Positions 33,068 to 41,501 of a stretch of DNA of 64,000 bases are shown here, in pieces. Source of the DNA: Microbacteriaceae bacterium (lineage in GTDB: Bacteria > Actinomycetota > Actinomycetes > Actinomycetales > Microbacteriaceae); NCBI GenBank assembly GCA_025464975.1, contig JAODMT010000001.1:1-64000 (forward strand). The letters run 5' to 3'. Each line of letters begins with the position of its first letter. The stretch's first letter is position 1. The translations under genes and the position numbers were made by a program. Below the pieces are notes generated by a model. It made no database searches and was not told the origin of the DNA. It saw nothing but the letters and a program-made list of their open reading frames with translations.

Positions 33068-33760
33068 TTACCAGGCGCTTGCTGGGGCGGTGAACGTGGG
33101 GACCGGTGCGTACGACCAGTGAGCCCCGTTGGCGTAATGGCTGCTCGCCCACGGTGATGCCCAGATGGCGTGTTCTGTGACCGAGGTGGGTGCGGATGCG
33201 GCAAACGCCGCCTTGACCGAACCGAAAACCGGGTTGCGCTGGAGGTTCTGGGCCACGAACTGCGCGGCGATCACCAGGTTCGCGTAGGAGCCGTACCCGC
33301 CGCCCCCGCCCGAGCCCAGTCCGTTATTCAGCGGGTTGTTGCGGTTCCACCAGTCGTTTGGGCCGTTCTCTTGGCGCATCCATCGCACCAGCACGGTGAC
33401 GTTGGCGTCGCTCATGGGCCAGCCGCCGTAGGAGAGCACCATTTTCGCAAAGTCATAGTTGGTGCCACTGGCCGTCAACGAGGTGATTCCCGGGAGGGCC
33501 GAGTAACGGTCCCGAGTGACCGGGACAGTCGTGGTCTGTGACACGGTCAGCGTCTGGCCGTGGGCCGCCTCGTAGCCCGCCAAAACGGTGGCTGCGCTCG
33601 GCGGCGCAGGCGGTACGATCGCGAAGAGCGCGGCGAGGGAGAGAGCCGAGATCGCCGCGCATACCGCGACGGCGCGACTGACACGGCGCGGGGAGCGGGG
33701 ACCGGTCGACGCTCCGCGCGAAGCGGAGCGATGCGACGGCGGGCGATGGGTGGAGATCAT
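33068..33760 (-). CDS. Secreted protein with WMRQENG motif, possible muramidase-like
   Basis: 230 aa. A Ser/Arg-rich N-terminus precedes a hydrophobic signal/anchor (VAVCAAISALSLAALFAIV). The mature part has an acidic motif, WMRQENGPNDWWNRNNPLNN, reminiscent of the catalytic Glu and Asn/Pro loop of glucosaminidase or lysozyme-like folds, then YGSYANLVIAAQFVAQNL and HAIWASPWASSHY. Family membership was not confirmed; a secreted, perhaps wall-acting, hydrolase is the cautious reading. Confidence 0.6.
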   Translation of the reverse strand: MISTHRPPSHRSASRGASTGPRSPRRVSRAVAVCAAISALSLAALFAIVPPAPPSAATVLAGYEAAHGQTLTVSQTTTVPVTRDRYSALPGITSLTASGTNYDFAKMVLSYGGWPMSDANVTVLVRWMRQENGPNDWWNRNNPLNNGLGSGGGGGYGSYANLVIAAQFVAQNLQRNPVFGSVKAAFAASAPTSVTEHAIWASPWASSHYANGAHWSYAPVPTFTAPASAW

Positions 33761-33888
33761 GGGCTAGAAGTCCTGTGTCGGCGGATTGACTCGGCATGCA
33801 CGGGGTCAGTAAGCCATCAACGATAACAGGGGCGTGCTGGCAGCGAGCAATCGTTTCAACGAGCCTGATCGTTACCTTTTCAGCCTGG

Positions 33889-34542
33889 TCAGGCCCGAGC
33901 GAGTCGGCGCGCCGTTTCGGCGGCATCCCGTCGCGCCTGTTCGAACTCCGCCCGGCTTCGGTCCACCTCGCCGGCCATCGACGGGATTGACTCTGCCAAC
34001 GTGAGGCTTGTGGTGATCACCGAAGTTGACATGCCGAAAGCGTTACCCAGAATGAGTTCAAGAACCGGAACCGCATGGTCCCAACCGGCGCTCGGAGAGC
34101 CCTCGTCATACGAGCCGCCTCTGCTCGTGACAATCACTGCCGGGCGTCCGGCCAACGGCCGCCCACCCTCGCCGAACGGGGTGGTCACACCGGGGACGTG
34201 AACGTAGTCGATCCATGCCTTGAGCGTCGATGGCAACGAGTAGTTGTACATTGGCGAGCCGACAAGTAGCACGTCGGCGGCGAGAAGCTCGGCAATGAGC
34301 TCGGCCTGGAGCGCCTCGGCCTCGGCCGGTGGTGTTGCGCCTTGCCGGCGAAGTCGCGCCGGCCAGTGGAGTGAGGAATCGGGAAGGTGCGGGATCGGGT
34401 CGCTGTGGAGGTCGCGATAGGTCACGCCGAAGGCTTCTCCGTGGCTTCGCCACTCATCCGCGAAGGTACGGGTGAGCGCCCTCGAACGTGAGTTTTTACC
34501 ATCGGCGGAGGAGTCCAAGTGGAGCAGATTCGGCATGCCCAT
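33889..34542 (-). CDS. FMN-dependent NADH-azoreductase / NAD(P)H quinone reductase
   Basis: 217 aa from the ATG at 34542 (an ATG two codons further is equally possible). Flavodoxin-like AzoR features: LLHLDSSADGKNSRSRALTRTFADEW (FMN phosphate loop) and DVLLVGSPMYNYSLPSTLKAWIDYVHVPGVTTPFGEGG, the most conserved block, then VIVTSRGGSYDEGSP. Two-electron reduction of quinones or azo compounds protects against electrophile stress. It is monocistronic. Confidence 0.92.
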   Translation of the reverse strand: MGMPNLLHLDSSADGKNSRSRALTRTFADEWRSHGEAFGVTYRDLHSDPIPHLPDSSLHWPARLRRQGATPPAEAEALQAELIAELLAADVLLVGSPMYNYSLPSTLKAWIDYVHVPGVTTPFGEGGRPLAGRPAVIVTSRGGSYDEGSPSAGWDHAVPVLELILGNAFGMSTSVITTSLTLAESIPSMAGEVDRSRAEFEQARRDAAETARRLARA

Positions 34543-34617
34543 CACGATACCGGTTGGAACCCTGCTGCCTCGCTGACCCAACAAATGAGGATGAGTCGCG
34601 GGCCGGGTTGGGCGCGG

Positions 34618-36186
34618 CTATCCGGTCGACACCCTTCGCCGGTTCCGCGGAGGGCGCCGACGACGACGCCCGAGGTATCGGGCGAGCTGGTGCACGCCGA
34701 ACACCGTCGGCACCCCAAGAATCGTCGCCCACAATACGAGCAGGGGATTCCAGCGGAACACCCGTCCAACCGCAGTTGCAAGATCATCCTCGCGCACGGC
34801 CTGGCCGGCGATTGCCAGCGGGGTCGAGGCATCTCGGAGGACATTGTTCGTCACTCGGGCCGCATGCCTATCGCCGAGCGCGATGCTGGCCCATCCGCCC
34901 GTCACGGTATTCTTGCCTATTGAAACCCGATTCGCGCCGGTCAGCACATCGACGCCGGCGAGGGCGTTGTCGGCGATCCGGTTGTGCTCCACAACGACCG
35001 AGGCGTCGTTCTTGATCCGCACTCCGACGTGATTGCGCTCGACAATGTTGTTCCTCACAATGGTGCCGACACCACCCTCGATCTCAATTCCGCTTCCGTC
35101 GTTGTCGTAGGCATGATTGCCGATCAGCTGACTGTCGTTGGAGGGCAAGCGAGACGCCTTGGCAGAGGCGGAGTCTTCGGTGCGCCCGTCGTCGATCATG
35201 AAGCCATGACCGCGGTTGTTGTAGGCAACGTTGCCGCGGAGCACATTGCGATCGCAGCCGCGGGAGAAGATGAATCCGTGCCTGCCGTTGCCGTGCGCGA
35301 CATTGTCTTCGACAACGAAATCGTTGCTGAGGTCGTGCGGATCGAAGCCGTAGGCCGCGTTCCTGGCGAAGGTGTTTCCAATCCAGCGCATGCCCTGAGC
35401 CTCGAAGGTGTATGCGCCGAACCAGTTATCGTGCAGGACCGAGTCGGTTACGTCGCCGACCGCGGGATCTCGAGGCTGGCCGGGAACACGATCCGCTCCG
35501 CGCCAGGCCAGCCCGGAGCTGGTACCGGTGCCGAAACCGAGATGGCCGACATCCGCGTGGGCGATGTTTATGCGTCCGCCAAGGGTGAGCAGAAACGCTC
35601 GCCCGTCGGCTGCCTTCTTGTCCACGTCGTCGGTCGTTGGGTCCCACGACGAGATGGTCACCGGGGAGAGAGCCGATCCGCGGACATCAAGGGTGCCACC
35701 TCGGGCGATGATGGTCGCGAATCCGTCGGACGAGCTGATCAGGCGGAGATTCGGCGTGATCGCACCGTCGATCATCAGGGTTGCACCGTCAGATATCTCG
35801 ATGCTCGCGCGAAGCAGGAGCCCGCTGTCCACCTTCTCGAACGCCGTGGGCAGCAGAGTCTGCACCTCACCCAGCGTGTACGGCATGGTCCGCGGCGGCA
35901 GCGCGATAGTCGGGACGGGCTCGGGGAAGGTGGCCGGAATGAGTTGCGGGGCGCTCAACAGTGGAGCCTCGGCCGCTATCCGCCGACTTCGCTGTAACTC
36001 CCTGGCCTGAAGGGCGACGAGAATTCCATCTTTGGGCAGTGGCAGCGGGTTGTATACCGGGGGCCCAGGTGGAGGCGCGGGGCTGCTGTACATCACCGCA
36101 GTGAAGGCCAGCAGTGCAGGCAGGATCGCCAGCAACAGCAGGGCGAAGATGAGTCGCCTTGGGGTGAGTTCAGCTCTGACCGCCAT
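34618..36186 (-). CDS. Membrane-anchored right-handed beta-helix protein (NosD/CASH-like)
   Basis: 522 aa. N-terminal transmembrane helix (LIFALLLLAILPALLAFTAV), an extracellular middle, and a second helix (LLVLWATILGVPTVFGV) before a basic RRRRRPPRNRRR tail. Residues about 200-440 are parallel beta-helix repeats of the carbohydrate-binding/sugar hydrolase type (GNTFARNAAYGFDPHDLSND, NVAHGNGRHGFIFS, NVAYNNRGHGFMIDD, NHAYDNDGSGIEIEGGV). This fold occurs in alginate epimerases and lyases. The start overlaps the GT2 synthase gene by 17 bp, so it probably modifies, guides or cuts the polymer made by that enzyme. Confidence 0.85.
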   Translation of the reverse strand: MAVRAELTPRRLIFALLLLAILPALLAFTAVMYSSPAPPPGPPVYNPLPLPKDGILVALQARELQRSRRIAAEAPLLSAPQLIPATFPEPVPTIALPPRTMPYTLGEVQTLLPTAFEKVDSGLLLRASIEISDGATLMIDGAITPNLRLISSSDGFATIIARGGTLDVRGSALSPVTISSWDPTTDDVDKKAADGRAFLLTLGGRINIAHADVGHLGFGTGTSSGLAWRGADRVPGQPRDPAVGDVTDSVLHDNWFGAYTFEAQGMRWIGNTFARNAAYGFDPHDLSNDFVVEDNVAHGNGRHGFIFSRGCDRNVLRGNVAYNNRGHGFMIDDGRTEDSASAKASRLPSNDSQLIGNHAYDNDGSGIEIEGGVGTIVRNNIVERNHVGVRIKNDASVVVEHNRIADNALAGVDVLTGANRVSIGKNTVTGGWASIALGDRHAARVTNNVLRDASTPLAIAGQAVREDDLATAVGRVFRWNPLLVLWATILGVPTVFGVHQLARYLGRRRRRPPRNRRRVSTG

Positions 36187-38773
36187 TTAGCAACACCTCC
36201 TTGCCTCGAATCTCCTGCTGTCCCTGCACTCGCTCGCCCTCGTGGCGAGTGAGCCAGCCTTGCCTGTTCATGGTCAGCGCGGCCCAGAGCTTGATTGGCA
36301 GTGCGATGAGCGCGATCATGAACGCCGTGAGCGGAGCAATCGCTACCTCGCGCGGGTTTTCCATCAGGTGCGAGATGCCCCGGATACCGCGGCCGATGAC
36401 GGCCCAGCCGAAGACGATCGAGGCGGCGATCCAGCCTCCCTCCCGGATCCAGCCGGCTCCGTACCAGATCGCGGCTCCCATCGACACGGGGGTGAGCAGA
36501 ATTTGCATGACCGTGACCTGCGTGATGAATGGCTGCCGCCACAACCAGCCCTGCGATACCGCCGTGAGGTAGCAGCGATAGGAGTTGCGGCTCCAGCGCA
36601 CCCGCTGCCGGAGGAAGGCCTTCAGGTCGGCTGGGAACATCGAATCTGCCTGAGCGGTGTCCTGGTGAACCGTCTTGCAGCCCGTGGCGAGGACAAGCCA
36701 CGTCAGGCGGCCGTCGTCTCCCGCGACGCATTCGCGTCCGAGGAAGATCTCGCGCTCCAGGGCCGGCAGCAATGGGATAATCACCGATCGGCGGTAGGCA
36801 GCCGTCCGACCCGACAGGCATGCCACGGCTCCGCGGCGGGACATCGCCGGGACGTAGTCGAGGTAGCGAGTGTTCAACATCCAATAGGCCACCCGGCGCC
36901 ACACGTTGGTTTGAGGCAGATAAACGTGTTGGCGGCTGCCGACGCCGCCGACCTCCGGATCGACGAATGGCATTTGCAGCGCGGCGAGGAGCCCGGGCCG
37001 CCACTCGGTGTCGGAGTCGGCGAACACCACGATTTCCCCGGTCGCAGTGCGCGCTCCGGCACCGAGCGCGCCGCGCTTCCCGGTGTGCCGCCACTCGAGG
37101 ATCTGCACCCGGTCGAAGTTCAGCCGACGCAGGTGGTCCAGCAAAGCGTTGTCGCGGTCGTCGACAACCAGAATTATCTCGGTGGGGTTCTCCCTCAGCC
37201 AGGTGCGCAGGCATCGCTCGAGCACGTCGGGATCTTCCCGATAGACCGGAACGACCACGGAAGTCGTCGTGCGGAAGTCATTCTGAACGGGACGGTATCG
37301 GTGTCGGGACAGGAAGCGCCGAACGAACCAGACGGACCACGACAGGATACCGATGAGGCCAAGCGGCCAATAACCATGAACCACTTTCACCACCGACGGG
37401 GGTGGGGCGACATACCCGAAACCGACCGATTCCGGCATGGCGACGGTGAAGCCGGTCTTGGTCGTAACCGTGAGAAGAACTTTCCCGACGGCCGTCCGCG
37501 CCGGCGCTCTTACCTGCAGTTCCGTGTCCGACACGACCGTCAGGTCCTCGCCGGACTGACTTCCGAACATGACTTCGGACGTGTCTCCCAGGTGGTAGCC
37601 GTACAGGGTTACCCGCGTCCCGCCCTCGGTCGAGCCGGATTGTGGCGAGATCGACGAGATCAGGGGTGTCTCGTTGTAGGTGAATGACCCGTTCGGGACT
37701 GGCGCAGTCGTGCCGCCAAGGGTCGTGACCCGAACGTCGACCGCGCCGGGGGCTCGCTGATCCGGCGCTATGGCGCGCACCATCGTCTGAGTGACGGTCA
37801 CGATCTTCGCTGGAGTGTCGCCAAAGGTGACCGCGCTCGTACCCTCGAGGTCGGTTCCCGTAATTGTCACGAGCATGCCACCCGCGTCGGAGCCCGCCGA
37901 TGGTGTGACTCGAATGAGCGCAGGGGGTGGCACGAAACGAAAGTCCACCGGCGAGTTTCCGGCACTTCGGCCGTTGAAGGTAAAAACCCTCACGTTGACT
38001 GTGCCCGGGCCGGGGCGCGGCGGAGTAGTGGCCCAGAGCTCTGTGTTCGAAACCACTTTCACATCGGTGCCGCGCAACCCGCCGAAGAGTACCTCGGGCG
38101 CTCCCGCAAAGTTGGTGCCCGTGATGCGCACTCTGGTTCCACCATCGGTGCTGCCGGCATTCGGGGTTGCGCTCGTGAGCACGGGGATCGCCCCCGGCCT
38201 GATTGCCGGAACGACCGCCGCCGCCGCGGGTTGCGAGGCAGCGGCGGGAGTCGGGACCGGTGCTGGCGCTGGGACCGGAGCGGGGGCGGGAGCGGGAGCT
38301 GGTGCCGGGGCGGGGATAGGAGCTGGGACCGGAGCTGGGGCGGGGACCGGAGCTGGGGCGGGGACCGGAGCTGGGGCAGGGACCGGAGCTGGGGCAGGGA
38401 CCGGAGCTGGGGCTGGAGCAGGGACCGGAGCAGGAGCAGGGACCGGAGCAGGAGCCGGGGCCGGTGCCGGAGCGGGGGCTGGTGCTGGAGCTGGTGCCGG
38501 AGCTGGGGCCGGGTCCGGCGCCTTATCCGGCTTCTCCGGCTTCCCCGGGTCTGCAACGGCGATCACACCCCGCGATGCGCTGAGAGCATGGCCGCTGATT
38601 GCTGCGCTAGCGGGCGTTGCGGCCAAAAGGGGAGACGCAAAAAGGGCGAACGCGACGACGGCGGGTCCGAAAACTCCAAACGGGCGTCGCGCGGATGTCG
38701 GGAGAGCGCGACGGCCGGAGGGCAAGTTGTGCTGCACGAATTCCTGCCTAGACGATTGTGTCGGCGAGCGCAT
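36170..38773 (-). CDS. Fusion of Pro/Ala stalk, three IPT/TIG domains and processive GT2 glycosyltransferase
   Basis: 867 aa from the ATG at 38773 behind GAGGAAA (the frame extends to 38890). Order: signal or anchor helix (FGVFGPAVVAFALFASPLLA, about 31-52), a (PA)n/(PAPV)n stalk (about 85-175), three IPT/TIG Ig-like domains (about 195-460, each with P-x-x-G-x-x-x-GG-T/M and the G-T/Y-N/D/H-L/F signature), a transmembrane helix, then a GT2 catalytic domain with VVVPVYRED, DSDTEW (DxD), GDDGRLT (catalytic base) and QRVRW (Q-x-x-R-W), and three or four C-terminal helices. These are marks of hyaluronan/cellulose-type synthases. The extracellular IPT module on a synthase is unusual. Confidence 0.9.
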   Translation of the reverse strand: MRSPTQSSRQEFVQHNLPSGRRALPTSARRPFGVFGPAVVAFALFASPLLAATPASAAISGHALSASRGVIAVADPGKPEKPDKAPDPAPAPAPAPAPAPAPAPAPAPAPVPAPAPVPAPAPAPVPAPAPVPAPAPVPAPAPVPAPAPVPAPIPAPAPAPAPAPAPVPAPAPVPTPAAASQPAAAAVVPAIRPGAIPVLTSATPNAGSTDGGTRVRITGTNFAGAPEVLFGGLRGTDVKVVSNTELWATTPPRPGPGTVNVRVFTFNGRSAGNSPVDFRFVPPPALIRVTPSAGSDAGGMLVTITGTDLEGTSAVTFGDTPAKIVTVTQTMVRAIAPDQRAPGAVDVRVTTLGGTTAPVPNGSFTYNETPLISSISPQSGSTEGGTRVTLYGYHLGDTSEVMFGSQSGEDLTVVSDTELQVRAPARTAVGKVLLTVTTKTGFTVAMPESVGFGYVAPPPSVVKVVHGYWPLGLIGILSWSVWFVRRFLSRHRYRPVQNDFRTTTSVVVPVYREDPDVLERCLRTWLRENPTEIILVVDDRDNALLDHLRRLNFDRVQILEWRHTGKRGALGAGARTATGEIVVFADSDTEWRPGLLAALQMPFVDPEVGGVGSRQHVYLPQTNVWRRVAYWMLNTRYLDYVPAMSRRGAVACLSGRTAAYRRSVIIPLLPALEREIFLGRECVAGDDGRLTWLVLATGCKTVHQDTAQADSMFPADLKAFLRQRVRWSRNSYRCYLTAVSQGWLWRQPFITQVTVMQILLTPVSMGAAIWYGAGWIREGGWIAASIVFGWAVIGRGIRGISHLMENPREVAIAPLTAFMIALIALPIKLWAALTMNRQGWLTRHEGERVQGQQEIRGKEVLLNGGQS
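38323..38412. repeat. 18-bp tandem repeats coding the (PAPV) stalk
   Basis: Five near-identical 18-bp units with the core GGGACCGGAGCTGGGG (38323-38340, 38341-38358, 38359-38376, 38377-38394, 38395-38412), differing mainly in the first two bases, flanked by more diverged copies to about 38250 and 38480. They code PAPVPA units of the stalk in the IPT-GT2 protein, so copy number can vary in frame. Confidence 0.85.
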
Positions 38774-39220
38774 GCCCGTTTCCTCGCCTGAATTTACGTA
38801 AGGGGATGATGTCGCACCCAGCGGGAGCCAGATTTCTGAGCGACGCGGAATCATCGAGCCACATGTGAAGTCACCTTCGAAGAGAGGCACGTTCGATGCC
38901 GCGGCGCTGACGGCGCTCGCGAGTTAACTTCCCATTACGGGTCGGGTCAGCATCGGCTGTGCAGATTCGGGAAAGAGGTGTCGATTCCGGATAGCAAGGG
39001 GGGTAAGCAGCGTCCGGTCGACGTTCACGACCGAATGTAACCGAGAGCATTCCCCGGCTCAAGGGGGCCGCGGCAATTGCTCTGGTCGAATTTCTACGCT
39101 GGTGCTCCGACATCACGAAAGCAGAACGGCACTTCACAAAGCGGCTCGAGCGGTGGAACCTTGGCGGCGCCGGGGGAGTGCCCCGACGCCACGGCCGCCG
39201 ATTGTGCGAGGACCTGTGAC
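38774..39220. other. Divergent intergenic region of the GT2 and DUF4389 genes
   Basis: About 447 bp holding both promoters and a long 5' leader for the GT2 gene. No gene was recognised. GAGCCGGGGAA and TTTCCCGAATC on the minus strand recall fragments of the ydaO-type riboswitch, but the other conserved blocks are missing. Confidence 0.35.
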
Positions 39221-40723
39221 ATGACCGATTCGACTGAGGGAAACCCACCGGCATCGGCGGCGCCCGTTGCCCGTCGATCACGTGCCGGAGCGATCACGCT
39301 CCTGATTCTGGGCATCGCGTTCACGGTGTTGAGCATCGGCCCGCTGGTCGGGGGAACGGCGCTCGCGGCGGCGGACGCGAGGCAGGGTCGCGACGATTTC
39401 CTGTACTCGCGCACCGCGCATTTGATCACCGACAGCTACGCCCTGACCTCCCCCACCGTGAACCTCGAGAGCGACCTTCCCCGCATTCCGGCTGATGTCG
39501 CCACCGTGAAGATCAGGGTGACCCCCCAGAGGCAGGGCGACGTGTTCGTCGGACTTGCCTCCCGGAACGACGTGGATCGGTACCTCAACGGGGTGAACCA
39601 CACCGAGGTCACCGAAATCGGATCCGCCGCCAATGCGGTGGAGTACCGCGACATACCCGGCACCCGGGCGCCCGGGCCGCCGGCAGACAGTCAGTTCTGG
39701 GCGGAGTCGAGTTCCGGTGCCGGCACCCGGGAGATTGTGACGAATCTACGGGCCGGTGATTGGGTTCTCGTCGTCATGGGTGCCGACGCGGCCAGGACGG
39801 TTGATGTGAATGTTCAGGCGGGCTTTCGTTCCGAGCTGTTCGCTCCGCTGGCGACCGGTCTGATCGTTCTGGGGGCGGTGCTGCTCCTGATCGGCGTCCC
39901 GTTGCTCATCTTCGGCGCACTCGGCGTCGGCAGGAACACCCCATCGGACGAGGAGACGGTCCCCGAACGGCAGGCAATCGTGCCCGCCGGCCAGTCAAGC
40001 GGTTATCCGGCCCGGCTAACGGGAACGTTGACACTTCCACTCTCGCGCGGCCTCTGGCTGGTCAAGTGGGTTCTGGCTATCCCGCACTACATCATCCTCG
40101 CGTTCCTGTGGGTCGCCTTCGTGGTGACGACGGTGGTTGCGTGGTTCGCAATCCTGTTTACCGGCCGATATCCGCGCGCGCTGTTCAATTTCAATGTTGG
40201 GGTGATTCGCTGGCACTGGCGGGTCGCGTTCTACAGCTATTCCGCGCTGGGCACCGACCAGTACCCGCCATTTACCCTCGCCTCCGTTCCCTACCCGGCT
40301 GACTACACCGTGGAGTATCCGGAGCGACTGTCGCGCGGGCTGGTAATCGTGAAGGCCTGGTTGCTGGCGATCCCACACCTCATCATCGTCTCCGTTATCA
40401 CCGGTGCCACCTTCGGGTGGACGAACGACAACCGGGACGGGCTCTCCCGTGTCTCGGGGTTCACCTTGCTCGGCGCCTTAGTGCTGATCGCGGCAGTCAT
40501 TCTGCTGTTCAGCGGCCGGTATCAGCGCCCACTTTTCGACTTCATCATGGGGCTCAACCGCTGGGTATACCGGGTCGCGGCCTACGTTGCCCTTCTCCGT
40601 GATGAGTACCCGCCATTCCGCCTCGACCAGGGACCGGACGATCCCATCCGGGTGTCGCGTGGTCCAGTTTCGGGTCAGCCCGACGAGCGTCAGGATGGCG
40701 CGGCCACACGCGGCGTCGTGTGA
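39221..40723 (+). CDS. DUF4389 domain-containing membrane protein
   Basis: 500 aa from the ATG at 39221 with GCGAGG before it. The N-terminal helix (GAITLLILGIAFTVLSIGPLVGG) and an extracellular domain (about 50-200) are followed by a helix pair, and then two DUF4389 repeats. The first is LPLSRGLWLVKWVLAIPHYIILAFLWVAF with YPRALFNFNVGVIRWHWRV; the second is RLSRGLVIVKAWLLAIPHLIIVSVI with YQRPLFDFIMGLNRWVYRV. Function of the family is unknown. It is divergent from the IPT-GT2 synthase, a possible link in envelope biology. Confidence 0.9.
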   Translation: MTDSTEGNPPASAAPVARRSRAGAITLLILGIAFTVLSIGPLVGGTALAAADARQGRDDFLYSRTAHLITDSYALTSPTVNLESDLPRIPADVATVKIRVTPQRQGDVFVGLASRNDVDRYLNGVNHTEVTEIGSAANAVEYRDIPGTRAPGPPADSQFWAESSSGAGTREIVTNLRAGDWVLVVMGADAARTVDVNVQAGFRSELFAPLATGLIVLGAVLLLIGVPLLIFGALGVGRNTPSDEETVPERQAIVPAGQSSGYPARLTGTLTLPLSRGLWLVKWVLAIPHYIILAFLWVAFVVTTVVAWFAILFTGRYPRALFNFNVGVIRWHWRVAFYSYSALGTDQYPPFTLASVPYPADYTVEYPERLSRGLVIVKAWLLAIPHLIIVSVITGATFGWTNDNRDGLSRVSGFTLLGALVLIAAVILLFSGRYQRPLFDFIMGLNRWVYRVAAYVALLRDEYPPFRLDQGPDDPIRVSRGPVSGQPDERQDGAATRGVV

Positions 40724-41376
40724 CCGCGCGAGGAGGCGCTCGCCGCGATCCAACCGCCTGCCACGGCGATCAGCAGTGCCCCGATCACCTGCGACGGCAG
40801 ACTCGCTCCCGTGGTGGCTAGCCCGAGCACCACCCCGAGCGGATAGAACACTACTGCGGCTACGATCCACAGCACCCCGGCAGTTCGGCCAAGCGTGCGG
40901 GAGCGTAAAATCGCGACGCCCAACAGCAGGTTTCCCGCGAAGGCGAGCAACAGACCGAGCATGAACGTCACGGTCAACGCGTCCGAGAACTCGACGCGCA
41001 TGACCTGGGTAAACCCCGACACGTACGCCCGGCCAATCGCGGGAGTGGCGAAGGTCGACATCACCGCTGGCACCAGCAACAGGGCATTCCCAAGAACGGT
41101 CGCAACCATCGCTCCAAGCGCAAGACTTGCCGTCCGAGCGCTCGCAAGGTAAGCGCCGAGTGCGAATGTGCCAAAAATGGCCAGAATTGTGCCGCCGATA
41201 CTGCCGACCAAATGACTCGTGAGATAAGACGATGAACTGACGAACCGGGCCCAGTCTTCCGGGGCGGTCGTTTGGTCGGGCTGAGGATCGAGGGAGGCCC
41301 ACGCCGTCAGCAGGCCGTAAACGGGGAGGGCAAGGAGTCCGGCCCTGATCCAGTTGTGGATGGATGGCACGCGCAT
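40690..41376 (-). CDS. Hypothetical six- to seven-helix membrane protein
   Basis: 228 aa. Hydrophobic segments include AGLLALPVYGLLTAWASL, SIGGTILAIFGTFALGAYLA, LALGAMVATVLGNALLLV, TVTFMLGLLLAFAGNLLLGVAIL, AGVLWIVAAVVFYPLGVVL and VIGALLIAVAGGWIAASA. No motif identifies a family, though the layout is like DUF4386-type proteins. The 3' end overlaps the DUF4389 gene tail by 34 bp on the opposite strand, so the two transcripts converge. Confidence 0.75.
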   Translation of the reverse strand: MRVPSIHNWIRAGLLALPVYGLLTAWASLDPQPDQTTAPEDWARFVSSSSYLTSHLVGSIGGTILAIFGTFALGAYLASARTASLALGAMVATVLGNALLLVPAVMSTFATPAIGRAYVSGFTQVMRVEFSDALTVTFMLGLLLAFAGNLLLGVAILRSRTLGRTAGVLWIVAAVVFYPLGVVLGLATTGASLPSQVIGALLIAVAGGWIAASASSRGHTTPRVAAPS

Positions 41377-41501
41377 TCTGTCCCTTCCGTGATGTCAGTG
41401 CCGGGTCGTCCCGTTCTGCCTGACATCGGTCTATACCGAGGAGGCAATGCCGTCAACGTCGGGCACTTTCGCCGGGCGGAACTGGGTGTACAACTGTGCG
41501 C

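Noticed and set aside
38940-39060. Possible ydaO (c-di-AMP) riboswitch on the minus strand ahead of the IPT-GT2 gene, based on GAGCCGGGGAA and TTTCCCGAATC
   Set aside because: The GGGGTGAATCC block and the GTCAGCTAACC block are not found in order, so only two short chance-level matches remain. A covariance-model scan would settle it.
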